A model generated the notes under the pieces. It worked only from the letters and a program-made list of their open reading frames with translations. It did no database searches and was not told the origin of the DNA. The position numbers and the translations under genes were made by a program. A DNA stretch of 64,000 nt, taken from Candidatus Nanopelagicales bacterium (GTDB taxonomy: Bacteria; Actinomycetota; Actinomycetes; S36-B12). Within the stretch, counting starts at the first letter, position 1. Each line of letters begins with the position of its first letter. The stretch lies in the NCBI GenBank assembly GCA_030827125.1, contig JAURFD010000001.1, positions 62,001-126,000 of the forward strand. Direction: 5' to 3'. This document shows, in pieces, positions 36,462 through 48,157 of this stretch.

Positions 36462-37118
36462 ATGCCGCTGCGGATCGATGTCGGGTCGCGACCCGGTCCC
36501 GATCGCACGCGGGGAGTGACCGCGGCTGCTGCCGCTGCGCGACGCGGTGAACTGCTGGTCTTCCCCACCGAATCGATGTACGCCGTCGCCGCGGATCCCT
36601 TCTCGCCGCGCGGGATCACCTCCTTGCGCGAGGTCAAGGGGCGCGGATCGTCGCTTCCGGTGCCGGTGCTCGTAGGCGCCATTCGTACCGTGGACGGCTT
36701 GGCGACCGGGATATCAGCGGAGGGCCGCGCCCTCATCGAAGCAGCGTGGCCCGGGCCGCTCACCCTCGTTGTTCGTGCTCAGCCGACGCTGGCCTGGGAT
36801 CTCGGCGGCAGTACGGGCACCATTTCGGTACGCATGCCCTTGCATCCCGTTGCCCTCGAGGTGCTCGCGGCAACCGGTCCGTTGGCGGCCACCGGTGCCC
36901 AGCGCTCGGGCAGCACGCCCCCGCGCTCCTGCGACGAAGCCGAGCAGCATCTGGGGGACGACGTCTCGGTCTACCTCGATGGTGGTCCCGCCCCCGCGGA
37001 ATTGCCGAGCACCATCGTCGACCTGAGTGGGCCGATCCCGGCCCTGCTCCGTGAAGGTGGTTTCCCGGCCGAGGTGCTCCGCGAGGTCTGTCCCGACCTG
37101 CTCGATTCGACCTCGTAA
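36462..37118 (+). CDS. threonylcarbamoyl-AMP synthase (Sua5/YrdC/YwlC)
   Basis: A 218-residue YrdC-fold protein for the first step of t6A synthesis at position 37 of ANN-reading tRNAs. It has GELLVFPTESMYAVAADP, the KGRGSSLPVPVLV loop, WPGPLTLV and ISVRMPLHP, ending in the IVDLSG region. It lacks the extra Sua5 C-terminal domain. It begins one base after the prmC stop. The loop normally reads KxR..PLxV(L); here K-GRGSSLPVPVL is retained in spirit. Confidence 0.9.
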   Translation: MPLRIDVGSRPGPDRTRGVTAAAAAARRGELLVFPTESMYAVAADPFSPRGITSLREVKGRGSSLPVPVLVGAIRTVDGLATGISAEGRALIEAAWPGPLTLVVRAQPTLAWDLGGSTGTISVRMPLHPVALEVLAATGPLAATGAQRSGSTPPRSCDEAEQHLGDDVSVYLDGGPAPAELPSTIVDLSGPIPALLREGGFPAEVLREVCPDLLDSTS

Positions 37119-37265
37119 TCGGGACTACGGGGCGATTTCCCGCGCCGCGGGTCACCACTGCGCGCCCCACGGGGTCCGGGTCCGTAGACTCGCGGGGTCG
37201 CGTCCGACGCGGCCGTCATGTCAACGGTGGTCTGTCAAAGGTGGGCCGACAGGGAAGGACAGCTG

Positions 37266-38540
37266 ATGAGCATCGATCCGTTCTGGGGCCCGGACTTCGG
37301 TCAACTGCAGGCTGAGGATCCCGAGATTGCCGGCATCCTGCTCGATGAACTCGAACGCACGCGCAGGGGACTGCAACTCATCGCCAGCGAGAATTTCACG
37401 TCGCCGGCCGTCCTCGCCGCACTCGGGTCGACGCTGAGCAACAAGTACGCCGAGGGTTATCCGGGTCGTCGCTACTACGGCGGCTGCTCCGAGGTCGACA
37501 AGGCCGAAATCCTTGGCATCGAGCGCGCGAAGGAACTGTTCGGGGCTGAACACGCCAACCTGCAGCCGCACAGCGGTGCGAGTGCGAACATCGCCGCCTA
37601 CGGGGCCTTCGTCAAGCCCGGCGAGACGGTGATGGCGATGAGCCTGCCGCACGGTGGGCACCTCACGCACGGATCGAAGGTCAACTTCTCCGGTCGCTGG
37701 TTCGATGTCGTGTCCTACGGCGTACGCGAGGACAACGAACTCATCGACTACGACGAGGTGCGCAGCATCGCACACAACCACCGGCCCAAGATGATCATCT
37801 GCGGGGCCACCGCGTACCCCCGCTTGATCGACTTCCAAGCGTTCCGTGAGATCGCTGACGAGGTGGGCGCCATCCTCATGGTGGACGCGGCGCACTTCAT
37901 CGGCCTCGTGGCCGGCAAGGCGATTCCGAGCCCGGTGCCCTACGCCGACGTGGTCACGTTCACCACGCACAAGGTCCTGCGTGGGCCGCGCGGCGGCATG
38001 ATCTTGACGACCGAGGAGCATGCGGCGGCGATCGACAAGGCCGTGTTCCCCATGATGCAGGGGGGTCCGCTCATGCACGCAGTCGCCGCCAAGGCGGTGG
38101 CGCTCAAAGAGGCGATGTCTCCCGAGTACCAGCAGTACGCGGCCCAGGTGGTGCGCAACGCACAGGCGCTATCGGCGTCGCTCGCGGCCGAGGGCATGCG
38201 CCCGGTCAGCGGCGGCACGGACACGCACCTCGCGCTCATCGACCTGCGCGGCGTTGACGTGACCGGGGCCGAGGCGGAGGCCCGCTGCGATGCCGCCCGC
38301 ATCACGCTGAACAAGAACGCGATCCCCTATGACCCCCAGCCGCCAGCCGTGGCCTCGGGTATCCGCGTGGGCACGCCTTCGGTCACCACGCAGGGCATGG
38401 GGGAGCCAGAGATGGTTGAGGTCGGCCGTCTCATCGCTCGAGCCGTGGTCGACCCGTCGGCGAGTGCGTCCGTCGCGGCGGATGTCAGCGCGCTTGTAGA
38501 TCGCTTCCCGGCCTACCCCGAGTCACCGGTCGGCGTCTAG
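37266..38540 (+). CDS. glyA: serine hydroxymethyltransferase
   Basis: A 424-residue PLP enzyme converting serine and tetrahydrofolate to glycine and methylene-tetrahydrofolate. The PLP lysine is in [15 protein letters not shown] (about residue 237), with [17 protein letters not shown] and [14 protein letters not shown] near the N-terminus. GGAAGGA upstream of 37266 sets the start; an ATG at 37218 would add 16 residues. TAGACT at about 37183 may be its promoter. Confidence 0.96.
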   Translation: MSIDPFWGPDFGQLQAEDPEIAGILLDELERTRRGLQLIASENFTSPAVLAALGSTLSNKYAEGYPGRRYYGGCSEVDKAEILGIERAKELFGAEHANLQPHSGASANIAAYGAFVKPGETVMAMSLPHGGHLTHGSKVNFSGRWFDVVSYGVREDNELIDYDEVRSIAHNHRPKMIICGATAYPRLIDFQAFREIADEVGAILMVDAAHFIGLVAGKAIPSPVPYADVVTFTTHKVLRGPRGGMILTTEEHAAAIDKAVFPMMQGGPLMHAVAAKAVALKEAMSPEYQQYAAQVVRNAQALSASLAAEGMRPVSGGTDTHLALIDLRGVDVTGAEAEARCDAARITLNKNAIPYDPQPPAVASGIRVGTPSVTTQGMGEPEMVEVGRLIARAVVDPSASASVAADVSALVDRFPAYPESPVGV

Positions 38541-38549
38541 GTCTCGGCC

Positions 38550-39665
38550 GTGCGCGAGTACCTCCTCTGTCTCGCGGCGGCCGCGGCGGTCACGTACCTG
38601 ACCACCCCGCTCGCCCGCTCGCTCGCCCTGCGGTGGGGCGCGATGGCGGAGGTGCGCGACCGGGATGTGCATGACACACCCACCCCTCGACTGGGCGGCT
38701 TGGCGATGCTCGCGGGGTTGCTCGCCGGGATGCTGCTCGCGAGCAAACTGCCGCAGATGAGCGCGGTTTTCGGGGACTCGGACAATCTCACCCTGGCTCT
38801 GCTCAGCGGCGCCGGCATCATCGTCGTCCTCGGGCTCATCGATGACCGCTGGGGCCTCGCGGCGCCCACCAAACTTGCCGGACAGGTCCTGGCGGCCTCG
38901 GTCATGGCAGTCCAGGGCATCTCCATCATCTGGCTGCCCTTCGGGGGCACCCTCGTGCTCGATCCGGTGACCAGTGTGCTGCTGACGGTCCTCGTCGTCC
39001 TCGTGTGCATCAACGCGATCAACATGGTCGACGGCCTTGACGGGCTTGCAGCCGGGATCGTGGCCGTCGCGTCCCTCGCCTTTTTCGCCTACTCGTACCT
39101 GTTGTCGGTCGAAATCGGATTTGAGCGCGCCACGCTCGCGACGCTCGTGTCCGCACTCCTCGTGGGGATCTGCCTGGGCTTCCTGCCCTACAACTCCTTC
39201 CCCGCGCGCATTTTCATGGGCGACACCGGATCGATGCTCCTCGGACTCCTCATGGCGGCCAGCATCATCACGCTGTCCGGCCAGATCGATCCGGCAGCCA
39301 TCGAGGGCGGGACCTTGCTCCCGGCGCTCCTGCCGATCCTGCTGCCCCTTGCCGTCCTTGTCCTGCCTCTCCTCGACTTGGGCCTTGCCGTGCTTCGGCG
39401 TACTCGCAAGGGGCGTTCGCCGTTCGCCCCGGACAAGCAGCACCTGCATCACCGCCTCCTGGAAATGGGGCACTCCCAGCGACGCACGGTGTCGCTGATG
39501 TACGGCTGGACCGCCGTGGTCGCCGGAACGGCGGTCGCGTTGGCCTTTGTCCCGGTGGCCTACGCGCTGCTCATCTTGGTGCTCGGCACCCTCGCCGTGG
39601 CCTTCGCCGCGTTGCGGCCGCGCTGGCGCAGGTTTGGCAGGAAAGGCTCCCGCTCGGTAGCGTGA
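38550..39665 (+). CDS. undecaprenyl-phosphate GlcNAc-1-phosphate transferase (WecA/MraY family)
   Basis: A 371-residue membrane enzyme with about eleven spans that loads a sugar-1-phosphate onto the lipid carrier. Motifs in order are DTPTPRLGGLAM, GLIDDRWGL, NMVDGLDGLAAG, FMGDTGSM and the sugar-recognition loop HLHHRLLEMGHS. In mycobacteria the gene at this site (rfe, wecA) starts arabinogalactan linker synthesis. The GTG start lies nine bases after glyA without a clear ribosome binding site. Confidence 0.92.
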   Translation: MREYLLCLAAAAAVTYLTTPLARSLALRWGAMAEVRDRDVHDTPTPRLGGLAMLAGLLAGMLLASKLPQMSAVFGDSDNLTLALLSGAGIIVVLGLIDDRWGLAAPTKLAGQVLAASVMAVQGISIIWLPFGGTLVLDPVTSVLLTVLVVLVCINAINMVDGLDGLAAGIVAVASLAFFAYSYLLSVEIGFERATLATLVSALLVGICLGFLPYNSFPARIFMGDTGSMLLGLLMAASIITLSGQIDPAAIEGGTLLPALLPILLPLAVLVLPLLDLGLAVLRRTRKGRSPFAPDKQHLHHRLLEMGHSQRRTVSLMYGWTAVVAGTAVALAFVPVAYALLILVLGTLAVAFAALRPRWRRFGRKGSRSVA

Positions 39666-39690
39666 CCAAGAAGCCGATCCGGGAGTCTAT

Positions 39691-40110
39691 TTGCCGTCTA
39701 TTGACCGACTGGTGCTGCGTGTCGCGATTCCTGTGACCGCGGTCGTGGGTGTCATCGCGGCTGTCATCGGGGCCCTCGTGGCTGACGATCCGGGCAAAGC
39801 GGTCCTGGGCGCCGCCGTGGGCGTCGTCATCGTGGTGGTCTTCTTCACCGTGGGCCAGTTGGTGGTCGGGGGAGTTCTGCGTACCAATCCACAGATGGCG
39901 CTCACCGTGGCGCTCATGGTCTATCTGCTGAAGATCGGTGCGCTCCTCATCTTCATCGTCCTCTTCCAGGACACAACCGCCTTCAATACCAAGGTTTTTG
40001 CCCTCACGGTTCTCGCATGCACGCTCACCTGGACCGCCGCCGAGCTGTGGGTCTTCAGCCGCACGAAGGTCCTCTACGTCGACCCCGATGCCCCGAGGCC
40101 GCCGCTGTGA
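39691..40110 (+). CDS. small membrane protein upstream of the ATP synthase operon (AtpI-like)
   Basis: A 139-residue protein with four hydrophobic segments, starting at a TTG with GGGAG upstream. It occupies the AtpI position before the atp genes, and AtpI-type proteins assist c-ring assembly and ion supply. Family membership is inferred from place and topology, not from a clear motif. Its stop overlaps the next GTG start (GTGA). Confidence 0.7.
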   Translation: MPSIDRLVLRVAIPVTAVVGVIAAVIGALVADDPGKAVLGAAVGVVIVVVFFTVGQLVVGGVLRTNPQMALTVALMVYLLKIGALLIFIVLFQDTTAFNTKVFALTVLACTLTWTAAELWVFSRTKVLYVDPDAPRPPL

Positions 40111-40415
40111 CCACACGACGCCCTGAGGAGTCCGAGGCCGATCGTCACGAGGGATGGACGACCGCCAATACGGCCTGGATCATCGTGAGCCATCTCATCA
40201 CCGGGATTGGGCTGTACGCCGGCATCGGCTGGGTGCTCTCACTCTGGCTGGGAATGGCACCCCTGCTGATCAGCGCCGGAGCCCTCATCGGTATGTTCCT
40301 ATCGCTCTACCTCGTCCACCGACGCCTCGAGGCGTCTTCCACCGGGAAGGGATCGGCCGTGCCAGACCGTGCGACCCGCATCCTCCGCGGCCACCGCCAA
40401 GGAGGGGCCGCATGA
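40107..40415 (+). CDS. AtpZ/AtpI-type small membrane protein
   Basis: A 102-residue protein with an acidic N-terminus, two spans (about 22-44 and 50-70) and a basic tail. WTTANTAWIIVSHLITGIGLYAGIGWVL fits the two-span AtpZ family seen before atpB. It overlaps its upstream neighbour (GTGA) and atpB (ATGA), so translation is coupled through the start of the operon. Confidence 0.75.
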   Translation: MTTRRPEESEADRHEGWTTANTAWIIVSHLITGIGLYAGIGWVLSLWLGMAPLLISAGALIGMFLSLYLVHRRLEASSTGKGSAVPDRATRILRGHRQGGAA

Positions 40416-41242
40416 GCAATCTCGTGGCTTCCGGTGGGCTGAACTGCCACTTCGAGAACGCCGATAACCCGTGTGGCTTCCCGGCCCCGGGCTCGGAGAT
40501 CTTCTTCTTCGACGACGTCATCTCCACGGAGTTCGCCGGAACCGTTATCGGCATCAACAAGGTGACGATCCTCATCGTCGTCGCGGTCATCCTGGTTCTT
40601 GGCTTCTTCCTCTATGCCTTCCGTCGCCCGCAGCTCGTCCCCAAGGGGTCACAGAATGTCGGCGAGGTCGGCTACCTCTTCATCCGTGACGGCATCGCCC
40701 GCGATGTGATCGGCAAGGAGGGGGACAAGTTCGTTCCCTTCCTGTTCTCCTTCTTCTTCCTCGTGTGGATCTTCAACTTCCTCGGGATTGTGCCTTTCGC
40801 GCAGTTCCCCATCACGAGTGTCTTCGCTATCCCGGTCGCTTTTGCGCTGATCGTGTACTTCACCTGGGTGCCGCTGGGCATCTACCGTCAGGGCTTCGTC
40901 GGCTTCTTCAAGGGCATGCTCTTCCCGCCCGGTGTGCCGAAGCCGATGTACGTGCTCCTGGCGCCCATCGAGTTCATCTCGAACATCATCGTGCGACCGT
41001 TCACACACGCGGTCCGTCTGTTCGCCAACATGTTCGCCGGTCACCTTCTCATCGCGACCTTCAGCATTGCGGCGTTCTATCTGCTGAGTTTCACCGTTGT
41101 CGGACTGATCGGGGCCGCGGCCTCGTTCACCATGGCGGTGGCATTGACGGCCTTCGAGATCCTGATCCAGGGGCTCCAGGCCTACATCTTCACCCTGCTG
41201 ACCGCCGTCTACATCGGTGGCGCACTGCACGCTGAGCACTGA
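40412..41242 (+). CDS. atpB: ATP synthase F0 subunit a
   Basis: A 276-residue membrane subunit forming the proton half-channels. The essential Arg is in THAVRLFANMFAGH (about residue 206), and the C-terminal FEILIQGLQAYIFTLLTAVYI is conserved. AAGGAGGG precedes the ATG at 40412. It begins the F0 part of the operon. Confidence 0.96.
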   Translation: MSNLVASGGLNCHFENADNPCGFPAPGSEIFFFDDVISTEFAGTVIGINKVTILIVVAVILVLGFFLYAFRRPQLVPKGSQNVGEVGYLFIRDGIARDVIGKEGDKFVPFLFSFFFLVWIFNFLGIVPFAQFPITSVFAIPVAFALIVYFTWVPLGIYRQGFVGFFKGMLFPPGVPKPMYVLLAPIEFISNIIVRPFTHAVRLFANMFAGHLLIATFSIAAFYLLSFTVVGLIGAAASFTMAVALTAFEILIQGLQAYIFTLLTAVYIGGALHAEH

Positions 41243-41280
41243 GTCCGCACCACCACACCGGCTTTACCCAACACAACTGA

Positions 41281-41562
<282 letters not shown>

Positions 41563-41573
41563 TCGGAACGCCC

Positions 41574-42149
41574 GTGTCTTCCCTCTTCACTGGAAATCTC
41601 CTGGCCGCCGGAGGCGGCGGCGAGGAGATGCCGAGCGTGCTCGCGGTCCCGATCGACGAGCTCGTCATCGGCATCCTGGCCTTCTTCATCGTTTTCGGCG
41701 TTCTGGGCAAGATTGCCCTGCCGAAGTTGAGGCAGACGCTCGCCGAGCGATCTGAGGCGATCGAGGGTGGCCTGGCCAAGGCCGAGGAGGCTCAGGCCGA
41801 GGCGCAGCGTGCCCTCGAGGAGTACCGCGCCGCCCTGGCGTCGGCTCGTGAGGAAGCCGCCGCCATTCGCTCCCAGGCTCAGGCTGACCGTGCTGCGATC
41901 GTGGAGGAGGCTCGCAACGAGGCTCGTACCGCGGCCGCTGCGGTCACCGCGCAGGCCGAGGCTCAATTGGCGGCCGAGCGCGCTCAGGCCACGAGCCAAC
42001 TGACCCGTCAGGTGGGCGAGGTGGCCGTCAGCTTGGCCGGCAAGATCGTCGGCGAGTCACTCACCGATGATGCCCGGGTCAAGGCGACGGTCGACGCCTT
42101 CCTATCCGATCTCGAAGCGCAGGTTGCGCAGCGGGAGGCGAACGCCTGA
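41574..42149 (+). CDS. atpF: ATP synthase F0 subunit b
   Basis: A 191-residue stalk subunit with one N-terminal membrane span (about 27-46) and a long Ala/Glu/Gln-rich coiled coil. The start is GTG. Its TGA shares one base with the atpH ATG. Unlike in mycobacteria, b is not fused to delta here. Confidence 0.95.
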   Translation: MSSLFTGNLLAAGGGGEEMPSVLAVPIDELVIGILAFFIVFGVLGKIALPKLRQTLAERSEAIEGGLAKAEEAQAEAQRALEEYRAALASAREEAAAIRSQAQADRAAIVEEARNEARTAAAAVTAQAEAQLAAERAQATSQLTRQVGEVAVSLAGKIVGESLTDDARVKATVDAFLSDLEAQVAQREANA

Positions 42150-42958
42150 TGTTCGGAGCGAGTCGAAGCAGCCTGTCGGAACTCTCCGACTGGCTTGATG
42201 GTCAGCGCACTGCCGAAGGCCTCAACGGTCTCGCGGCGGATCTGTTCGCGGTTGCCGATCTCGTCGGTCGCGAAAAGAACCTGCGCTCGGCCCTCGCCGA
42301 CTCTGGTCAATCGGCCGACTCGCGCTCCAGTCTGGTAACGACTTTGCTGGCCGATCGTGTCGGCGCCCTTGCGTTGACGGTCATTCAGCGAGTCGCGACG
42401 TCACGCTGGTCCGACGACACCGACCTGGTGCTCGCCCTCGAGACCCTCGCGGATCAGGCCGCCTTCATGGTGGCCGATGCGGATGGGACGCTCGACGCGA
42501 CGGAGGAGGAGATCTTCCGCTTTGGACGGGCGATCGATTCCTCGTCCGACCTCCAAATGGCGCTCACCGATCCGTCCCTGCCGGCGGCGGCGAAGGCGGC
42601 GATCGCTGGAGACCTGCTGCAGGGACGGTCAACAGCCGCCACCCAACAGGTGCTCGAGTACGCCGTCGGGCATCTGCACGGGCGACGGATCGACGCGGTC
42701 GTCGACGACTTGGCCGATGCCGCGGCTCGCCAGCGGCAGCGCATCGTCGCTGAGGTGCGCGTCGCACAGCCGCTGGATGCTGATCAAGAGCGCCGCCTCG
42801 CGGAGGCGCTCAGCGCACTCAAGGGTCGCCGGGTGCGGCTCAATGTCGCCGTGGACCCGGAGGTCCTCGGTGGTGTCTATGTCACCGTGGGTGACGAAGT
42901 TATCGACGGGACCGTTGCCTCGCGCATGGAACAAGCCCGTCGCACGATGCTGGGTTAG
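42149..42958 (+). CDS. atpH: ATP synthase F1 subunit delta
   Basis: A 269-residue delta subunit, longer than the 175-180 residues of most bacteria but normal for actinobacteria. The C-terminal part ([16 protein letters not shown], then [20 protein letters not shown]) is the typical OSCP signature. It overlaps atpF by one base. Confidence 0.95.
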   Translation: MFGASRSSLSELSDWLDGQRTAEGLNGLAADLFAVADLVGREKNLRSALADSGQSADSRSSLVTTLLADRVGALALTVIQRVATSRWSDDTDLVLALETLADQAAFMVADADGTLDATEEEIFRFGRAIDSSSDLQMALTDPSLPAAAKAAIAGDLLQGRSTAATQQVLEYAVGHLHGRRIDAVVDDLADAAARQRQRIVAEVRVAQPLDADQERRLAEALSALKGRRVRLNVAVDPEVLGGVYVTVGDEVIDGTVASRMEQARRTMLG

Positions 42959-43005
42959 TTGATGACAACGTCGCCACAGGCGACCGAAGAAGGAGAGCAG
43001 GCACC

Positions 43006-44640
43006 ATGACGGAGCTGACGATCCGGCCGGAGGAGATCCGGGGCGCGATCGAGCGGAACGTCCAGTCGTATGCGCCGACGACCGCTCGCGAAGAGGTCGG
43101 CCGTGTGATGGAGACTGGTGACGGCATCGCTCGCGTTGAGGGGTTGCACTCGGCGATGACGAACGAGCTGCTCGAGTTTGAGGGCGGTCTTCTCGGCGTT
43201 GCTCTCAACCTGGACGTGCGTGAGATCGGCGTCGTTCTTCTCGGCGACGGGTCGCACATCGAGGAGGGCCAGCCGGTGCGCCGCACGGGCGAGGTCCTGT
43301 CCGTCCCCGTGGGTGACGGCTACCTCGGTCGTGTGGTCGACCCGCTGGGCAACCCCATCGACGGCAAGGGCCCCATCGAGGCCGAGGGCCGTCGCGCCCT
43401 CGAGGTGCAGGCGCCCACGGTCGTACAGCGCCAGCCCGTGAAGGAGCCGATGCAGACCGGCATCAAGGCCATCGACGCCATGACCGCCATCGGCCGCGGC
43501 CAGCGTCAGCTCATCATCGGTGACCGCCAGACCGGCAAGACCGCCGTGTGTCTGGACACCATCATCAACCAGCGCTCCAACTGGGAGTCGGGCGATCCGT
43601 CAAAGCAGGTTCGCTGCATCTACGTCGCCATCGGCCAGAAGGGCTCGACCATCGCTTCGGTGCGTGGTGCCCTCGAGGAGTACGGCGCGATGGAATACAC
43701 CACCATCGTCGCGGCTCCGGCGTCCGACCCGGCCGGCTTCAAGTACCTCGCCCCGTACACCGGCAGCGCCATCGGCCAGCACTGGATGTACAACGGCAAG
43801 CACGTCCTCATCGTGTTTGACGACCTGTCCAAGCAGGCCGAGGCCTACCGCGCCGTGTCGCTGCTCCTGCGTCGTCCGCCGGGCCGCGAGGCCTACCCCG
43901 GCGACGTCTTCTACTTGCACTCCCGTCTACTCGAGCGCTGCGCCAAGCTCAGCGACGAGATGGGTGCGGGGTCGATGACCGGCCTGCCGATCATCGAGAC
44001 CAAGGCGAACGACGTGTCGGCCTACATCCCGACCAACGTCATCTCCATCACCGACGGACAGTGCTTCTTGGAGTCCGATCTGTTCAACTCGGGCGTTCGC
44101 CCCGCCATCAACGTCGGCATCTCGGTCTCCCGCGTCGGTGGTTCGGCACAGCCGAAGGCGATGAAGAAGGTCGCCGGCTCGCTGCGCCTGAACCTTGCCC
44201 AGTTCCGTGAACTTGAGGCGTTCGCCGCCTTCGGTTCGGACCTGGACTCCGCGTCCAAGGCGCAGCTCGCCCGGGGCACCCGCCTGGTGGAGTTGCTCAA
44301 GCAGGCGCAGTACCAGCCGCAGGCGATGGAGCGCGAGGTCATCTCGGTGTGGTCCGGCACGAGTGGTCAACTCGATGACGTGCCCGTCGAGGACATTCGT
44401 CGCTTCGACTCGGAGTTCCTCGAGTACATCGGCCGCGACAAGCCGGAAATCTTCGATGCCATCCGCCAGACCTCGGATCTGTCCGACGACACGATCACCA
44501 CGCTGACGGCAGCGATCAACGCCTTCAAGAAGCAGTTCACCACGCACACCGGTGAGATGCTCATCAAGGACGAGCCCGTCGAGGCGCTGTCCGAAGAGGA
44601 GATCGATCCCACCCAGATCACCCGGACTCGTCGGGCGTAG
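43006..44640 (+). CDS. atpA: ATP synthase F1 subunit alpha
   Basis: A 544-residue non-catalytic nucleotide-binding subunit with Walker [10 protein letters not shown] (about residue 170) and the signature [24 protein letters not shown] precedes the ATG. The C-terminal extension (about 515-544, acidic) is like that of mycobacterial alpha, which helps block ATP hydrolysis; here it is shorter. Confidence 0.97.
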   Translation: MTELTIRPEEIRGAIERNVQSYAPTTAREEVGRVMETGDGIARVEGLHSAMTNELLEFEGGLLGVALNLDVREIGVVLLGDGSHIEEGQPVRRTGEVLSVPVGDGYLGRVVDPLGNPIDGKGPIEAEGRRALEVQAPTVVQRQPVKEPMQTGIKAIDAMTAIGRGQRQLIIGDRQTGKTAVCLDTIINQRSNWESGDPSKQVRCIYVAIGQKGSTIASVRGALEEYGAMEYTTIVAAPASDPAGFKYLAPYTGSAIGQHWMYNGKHVLIVFDDLSKQAEAYRAVSLLLRRPPGREAYPGDVFYLHSRLLERCAKLSDEMGAGSMTGLPIIETKANDVSAYIPTNVISITDGQCFLESDLFNSGVRPAINVGISVSRVGGSAQPKAMKKVAGSLRLNLAQFRELEAFAAFGSDLDSASKAQLARGTRLVELLKQAQYQPQAMEREVISVWSGTSGQLDDVPVEDIRRFDSEFLEYIGRDKPEIFDAIRQTSDLSDDTITTLTAAINAFKKQFTTHTGEMLIKDEPVEALSEEEIDPTQITRTRRA

Positions 44641-44652
44641 GGGAGATCAGTC

Positions 44653-45561
44653 ATGGGTGCACAGCTGAGGGTCTTCCGTCGCCGGATCAGGTCGGTCCAG
44701 GCGACGAAGAAGATCACCAAGGCGATGGAGTTGATTGCGTCGTCGCGCATCGTGAAGGCGCAGCAGCGCCTCGAAGCGTCGACGCCGTACCTCATCCAAC
44801 TCACCCAGGCGATTTCGGCGGCGGCCTCACACGCCAGTGACATCGCGAATCATCCGCTCATCGCACGTGACGAGACACCCAAGCGTGCGGCCATGCTGCT
44901 CATCACCGCCGACCGTGGCCTGGCCGGCGCCTACTCGGCGAACGCGATTCGTGAGGGTGTCGCCCTGACTCGGTTGCTCAACGAGCGTGGTGTCGAGGTT
45001 GTGCCCTATGTCGTGGGTCGCAAGGGTGTGGCCTGGTTCAAGTTCCGTGGCCTGCCAATGGCGGGCGAGTACACCGGCTTCACCGATCAGCCGACCTACG
45101 ACCACGCGCGCCGTATCGGTGATGACCTACTCGAGGCCTACCTCAAGCCGACGGACGAAGGTGGCGTGGATGAGATCCACATCATCTACACCCACTTCGC
45201 CAATATGGCCTCCCAGCAGGTCCGCGTCCGTCGGGCACTGCCCATCGAGCTGGTTGAGGAAACCGTCGACGCCTCGGCCGGCGAGGGCCTGCCCTTCCCG
45301 CTGTATGAGTTCGAGCCCGGCGCTGATGCCGTGCTCGATGCACTGCTCCCGCGCTACATCGATCACGCCGTCTACTCCGCACTGCTCATGTCGGCGGCCT
45401 CCGAGCACGCCGCCCGCCGACGCGCAATGAAGTCGGCGACCGACAACGCCGAAGACATGATCCGTTCCCTCACCCGGCAGGCCAACCAGGCCCGCCAGGC
45501 CGAAATCACCCAGGAGATCAGCGAAATCGTCGGCGGCGCCGACGCGCTCGCCTCCGCCTAG
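44653..45561 (+). CDS. atpG: ATP synthase F1 subunit gamma
   Basis: A 302-residue rotor subunit. It starts GAQLRVFRRRIRSVQATKKITKAMELIA and ends in the helical AMKSATDNAEDMI-RSLTRQANQARQAEIT signature. An insert around residues 160-215 is usual for actinobacteria. Confidence 0.96.
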   Translation: MGAQLRVFRRRIRSVQATKKITKAMELIASSRIVKAQQRLEASTPYLIQLTQAISAAASHASDIANHPLIARDETPKRAAMLLITADRGLAGAYSANAIREGVALTRLLNERGVEVVPYVVGRKGVAWFKFRGLPMAGEYTGFTDQPTYDHARRIGDDLLEAYLKPTDEGGVDEIHIIYTHFANMASQQVRVRRALPIELVEETVDASAGEGLPFPLYEFEPGADAVLDALLPRYIDHAVYSALLMSAASEHAARRRAMKSATDNAEDMIRSLTRQANQARQAEITQEISEIVGGADALASA

Positions 45562-47088
<1,527 letters not shown>

Positions 47089-47090
47089 TC

Positions 47091-47480
47091 GTGGCTGAAC
47101 TCGAGGTCGCCATCGTCTCGGCTGAGCGTGCCGTATGGCAGGGACGGGCGAAGAGCGTCGTGGCGAAGACGCCGGACGGGGAGATGGGCATCCTGCCCGG
47201 GCACTCGCCGGTCCTCGCCCTGCTCCTCGAAGCGCCGTTGCGCATCGAAACCACCGATGGGACCAAGGTTCTTGTGGCCGTCCACGGTGGGTTCTTCTCG
47301 ATGGATTCCAATCACGTCCACGTGATCGCGGAGACCGCTGAGTTGGCTGAGGAGATCGATATCGAGCGCGCCAAGGCCGCGTTGGAGCGCGCCAAGCGGG
47401 ATGGGGCCGAGGGCGATGACCCCGAAGCTCGCGCCGCGCGTCGAGCCGAGACCCGCCTCAGCGTCGCCATCGGCCACTAA
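47091..47480 (+). CDS. atpC: ATP synthase F1 subunit epsilon
   Basis: A 129-residue subunit with the N-terminal beta sandwich (GEMGILPGHSPVLALL, VAVHGGFFSM) and a short C-terminal helical part. The GTG start lies two bases after atpD. It ends the operon and is convergent with the adenosyltransferase gene 19 bases away. Confidence 0.95.
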   Translation: MAELEVAIVSAERAVWQGRAKSVVAKTPDGEMGILPGHSPVLALLLEAPLRIETTDGTKVLVAVHGGFFSMDSNHVHVIAETAELAEEIDIERAKAALERAKRDGAEGDDPEARAARRAETRLSVAIGH

Positions 47481-47482
47481 GA

Positions 47483-47495
47483 CCGCCGTCGGCGG
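47483..47495. terminator. short hairpin between convergent atpC and adenosyltransferase genes
   Basis: CCGCC-GTC-GGCGG fills most of the 19-base gap. The stem is only five pairs and no T tract follows, so it is at best a weak or Rho-assisted stop for both strands. Confidence 0.35.
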
Positions 47496-47499
47496 GGGG

Positions 47500-48078
47500 T
47501 CAGGTCCGGTCGCCGCCGGGCTGCCACAGCACATCGCCGCCGGCCTCGACGTTGGCGCATCGGCCGAGGATGAACAGCAGATCGGACAGGCGGTTCAGGT
47601 AGTGCGCGGCCATCGGATTCATCGAGTCGCCGTACTCGTCAATCGCCCGCCACGTCGACCGCTCAGAACGCCGCACCACGGTGCGGGCGACATGCAGGAG
47701 TGCGGCGCCGGGGGTCCCCCCGGGAAGGATGAACGACCGCAGCGGCTCTAGCCGGGCGTTGTACTTGTCGCACGCGGCCTCGAGCCGTTCCACGTATTCC
47801 GGGGTGATCCGCAGGGGCGGATGCTCCGGATGCGGAACCACCGGCGTGCAGAGGTCCGCTCCGACATCGAAGAGGTCATTCTGTACGCCGGTGAGCAGGG
47901 TGACGATGTCCTCGGGGAGTTCGCCGAGGGCGATGGCGACGCCCAGCGCGGAGTTGGCCTCGTCCACGTCGGCGTAGGCGATCAGGCGCAGATCGGTCTT
48001 GCGCGTCCGGGACATGTCGCCGAGGGATGTGGTCCCGTCGTCACCAGTCCGGGTGTAAATCCGCGTGAGGTTCACCAT
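47500..48078 (-). CDS. ATP:cob(I)alamin adenosyltransferase, PduO type
   Basis: A 192-residue helical-bundle enzyme that makes adenosylcobalamin. Motifs are YTRTGDDGTTSLGD (ATP), DVDEANSALG, FDVGADLCTP, and RRSERSTW with YLNRLSDLLFILGR. The product is the cofactor of the mutase at 49795, less than 2 kb away. TAGGGT stands seven bases before the ATG without a ribosome binding site. A gene of this kind is also next to murA in mycobacteria. Confidence 0.93.
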   Translation of the reverse strand: MVNLTRIYTRTGDDGTTSLGDMSRTRKTDLRLIAYADVDEANSALGVAIALGELPEDIVTLLTGVQNDLFDVGADLCTPVVPHPEHPPLRITPEYVERLEAACDKYNARLEPLRSFILPGGTPGAALLHVARTVVRRSERSTWRAIDEYGDSMNPMAAHYLNRLSDLLFILGRCANVEAGGDVLWQPGGDRT

Positions 48079-48085
48079 GCCCCTG

Positions 48086-48091
48086 ACCCTA
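48086..48091 (-). promoter_or_regulatory. -10 element TAGGGT, probable leaderless start of the adenosyltransferase
   Basis: Minus strand TAGGGT, seven bases, then ATG at 48078. It is divergent from the murA element 55 bases away. Confidence 0.5.
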
Positions 48092-48145
48092 GGGGAGAAC
48101 CCCCCTCGGCGCGCACTCGGCGCGGGGGTGGGCCACTCGGCCGCT

Positions 48146-48151
48146 TAGCAT
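48146..48151 (+). promoter_or_regulatory. -10 element TAGCAT, leaderless GTG start of murA
   Basis: TAGCAT, six bases, then GTG at 48158. No ribosome binding site is present. Confidence 0.6.
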
Positions 48152-48157
48152 GGGCGC

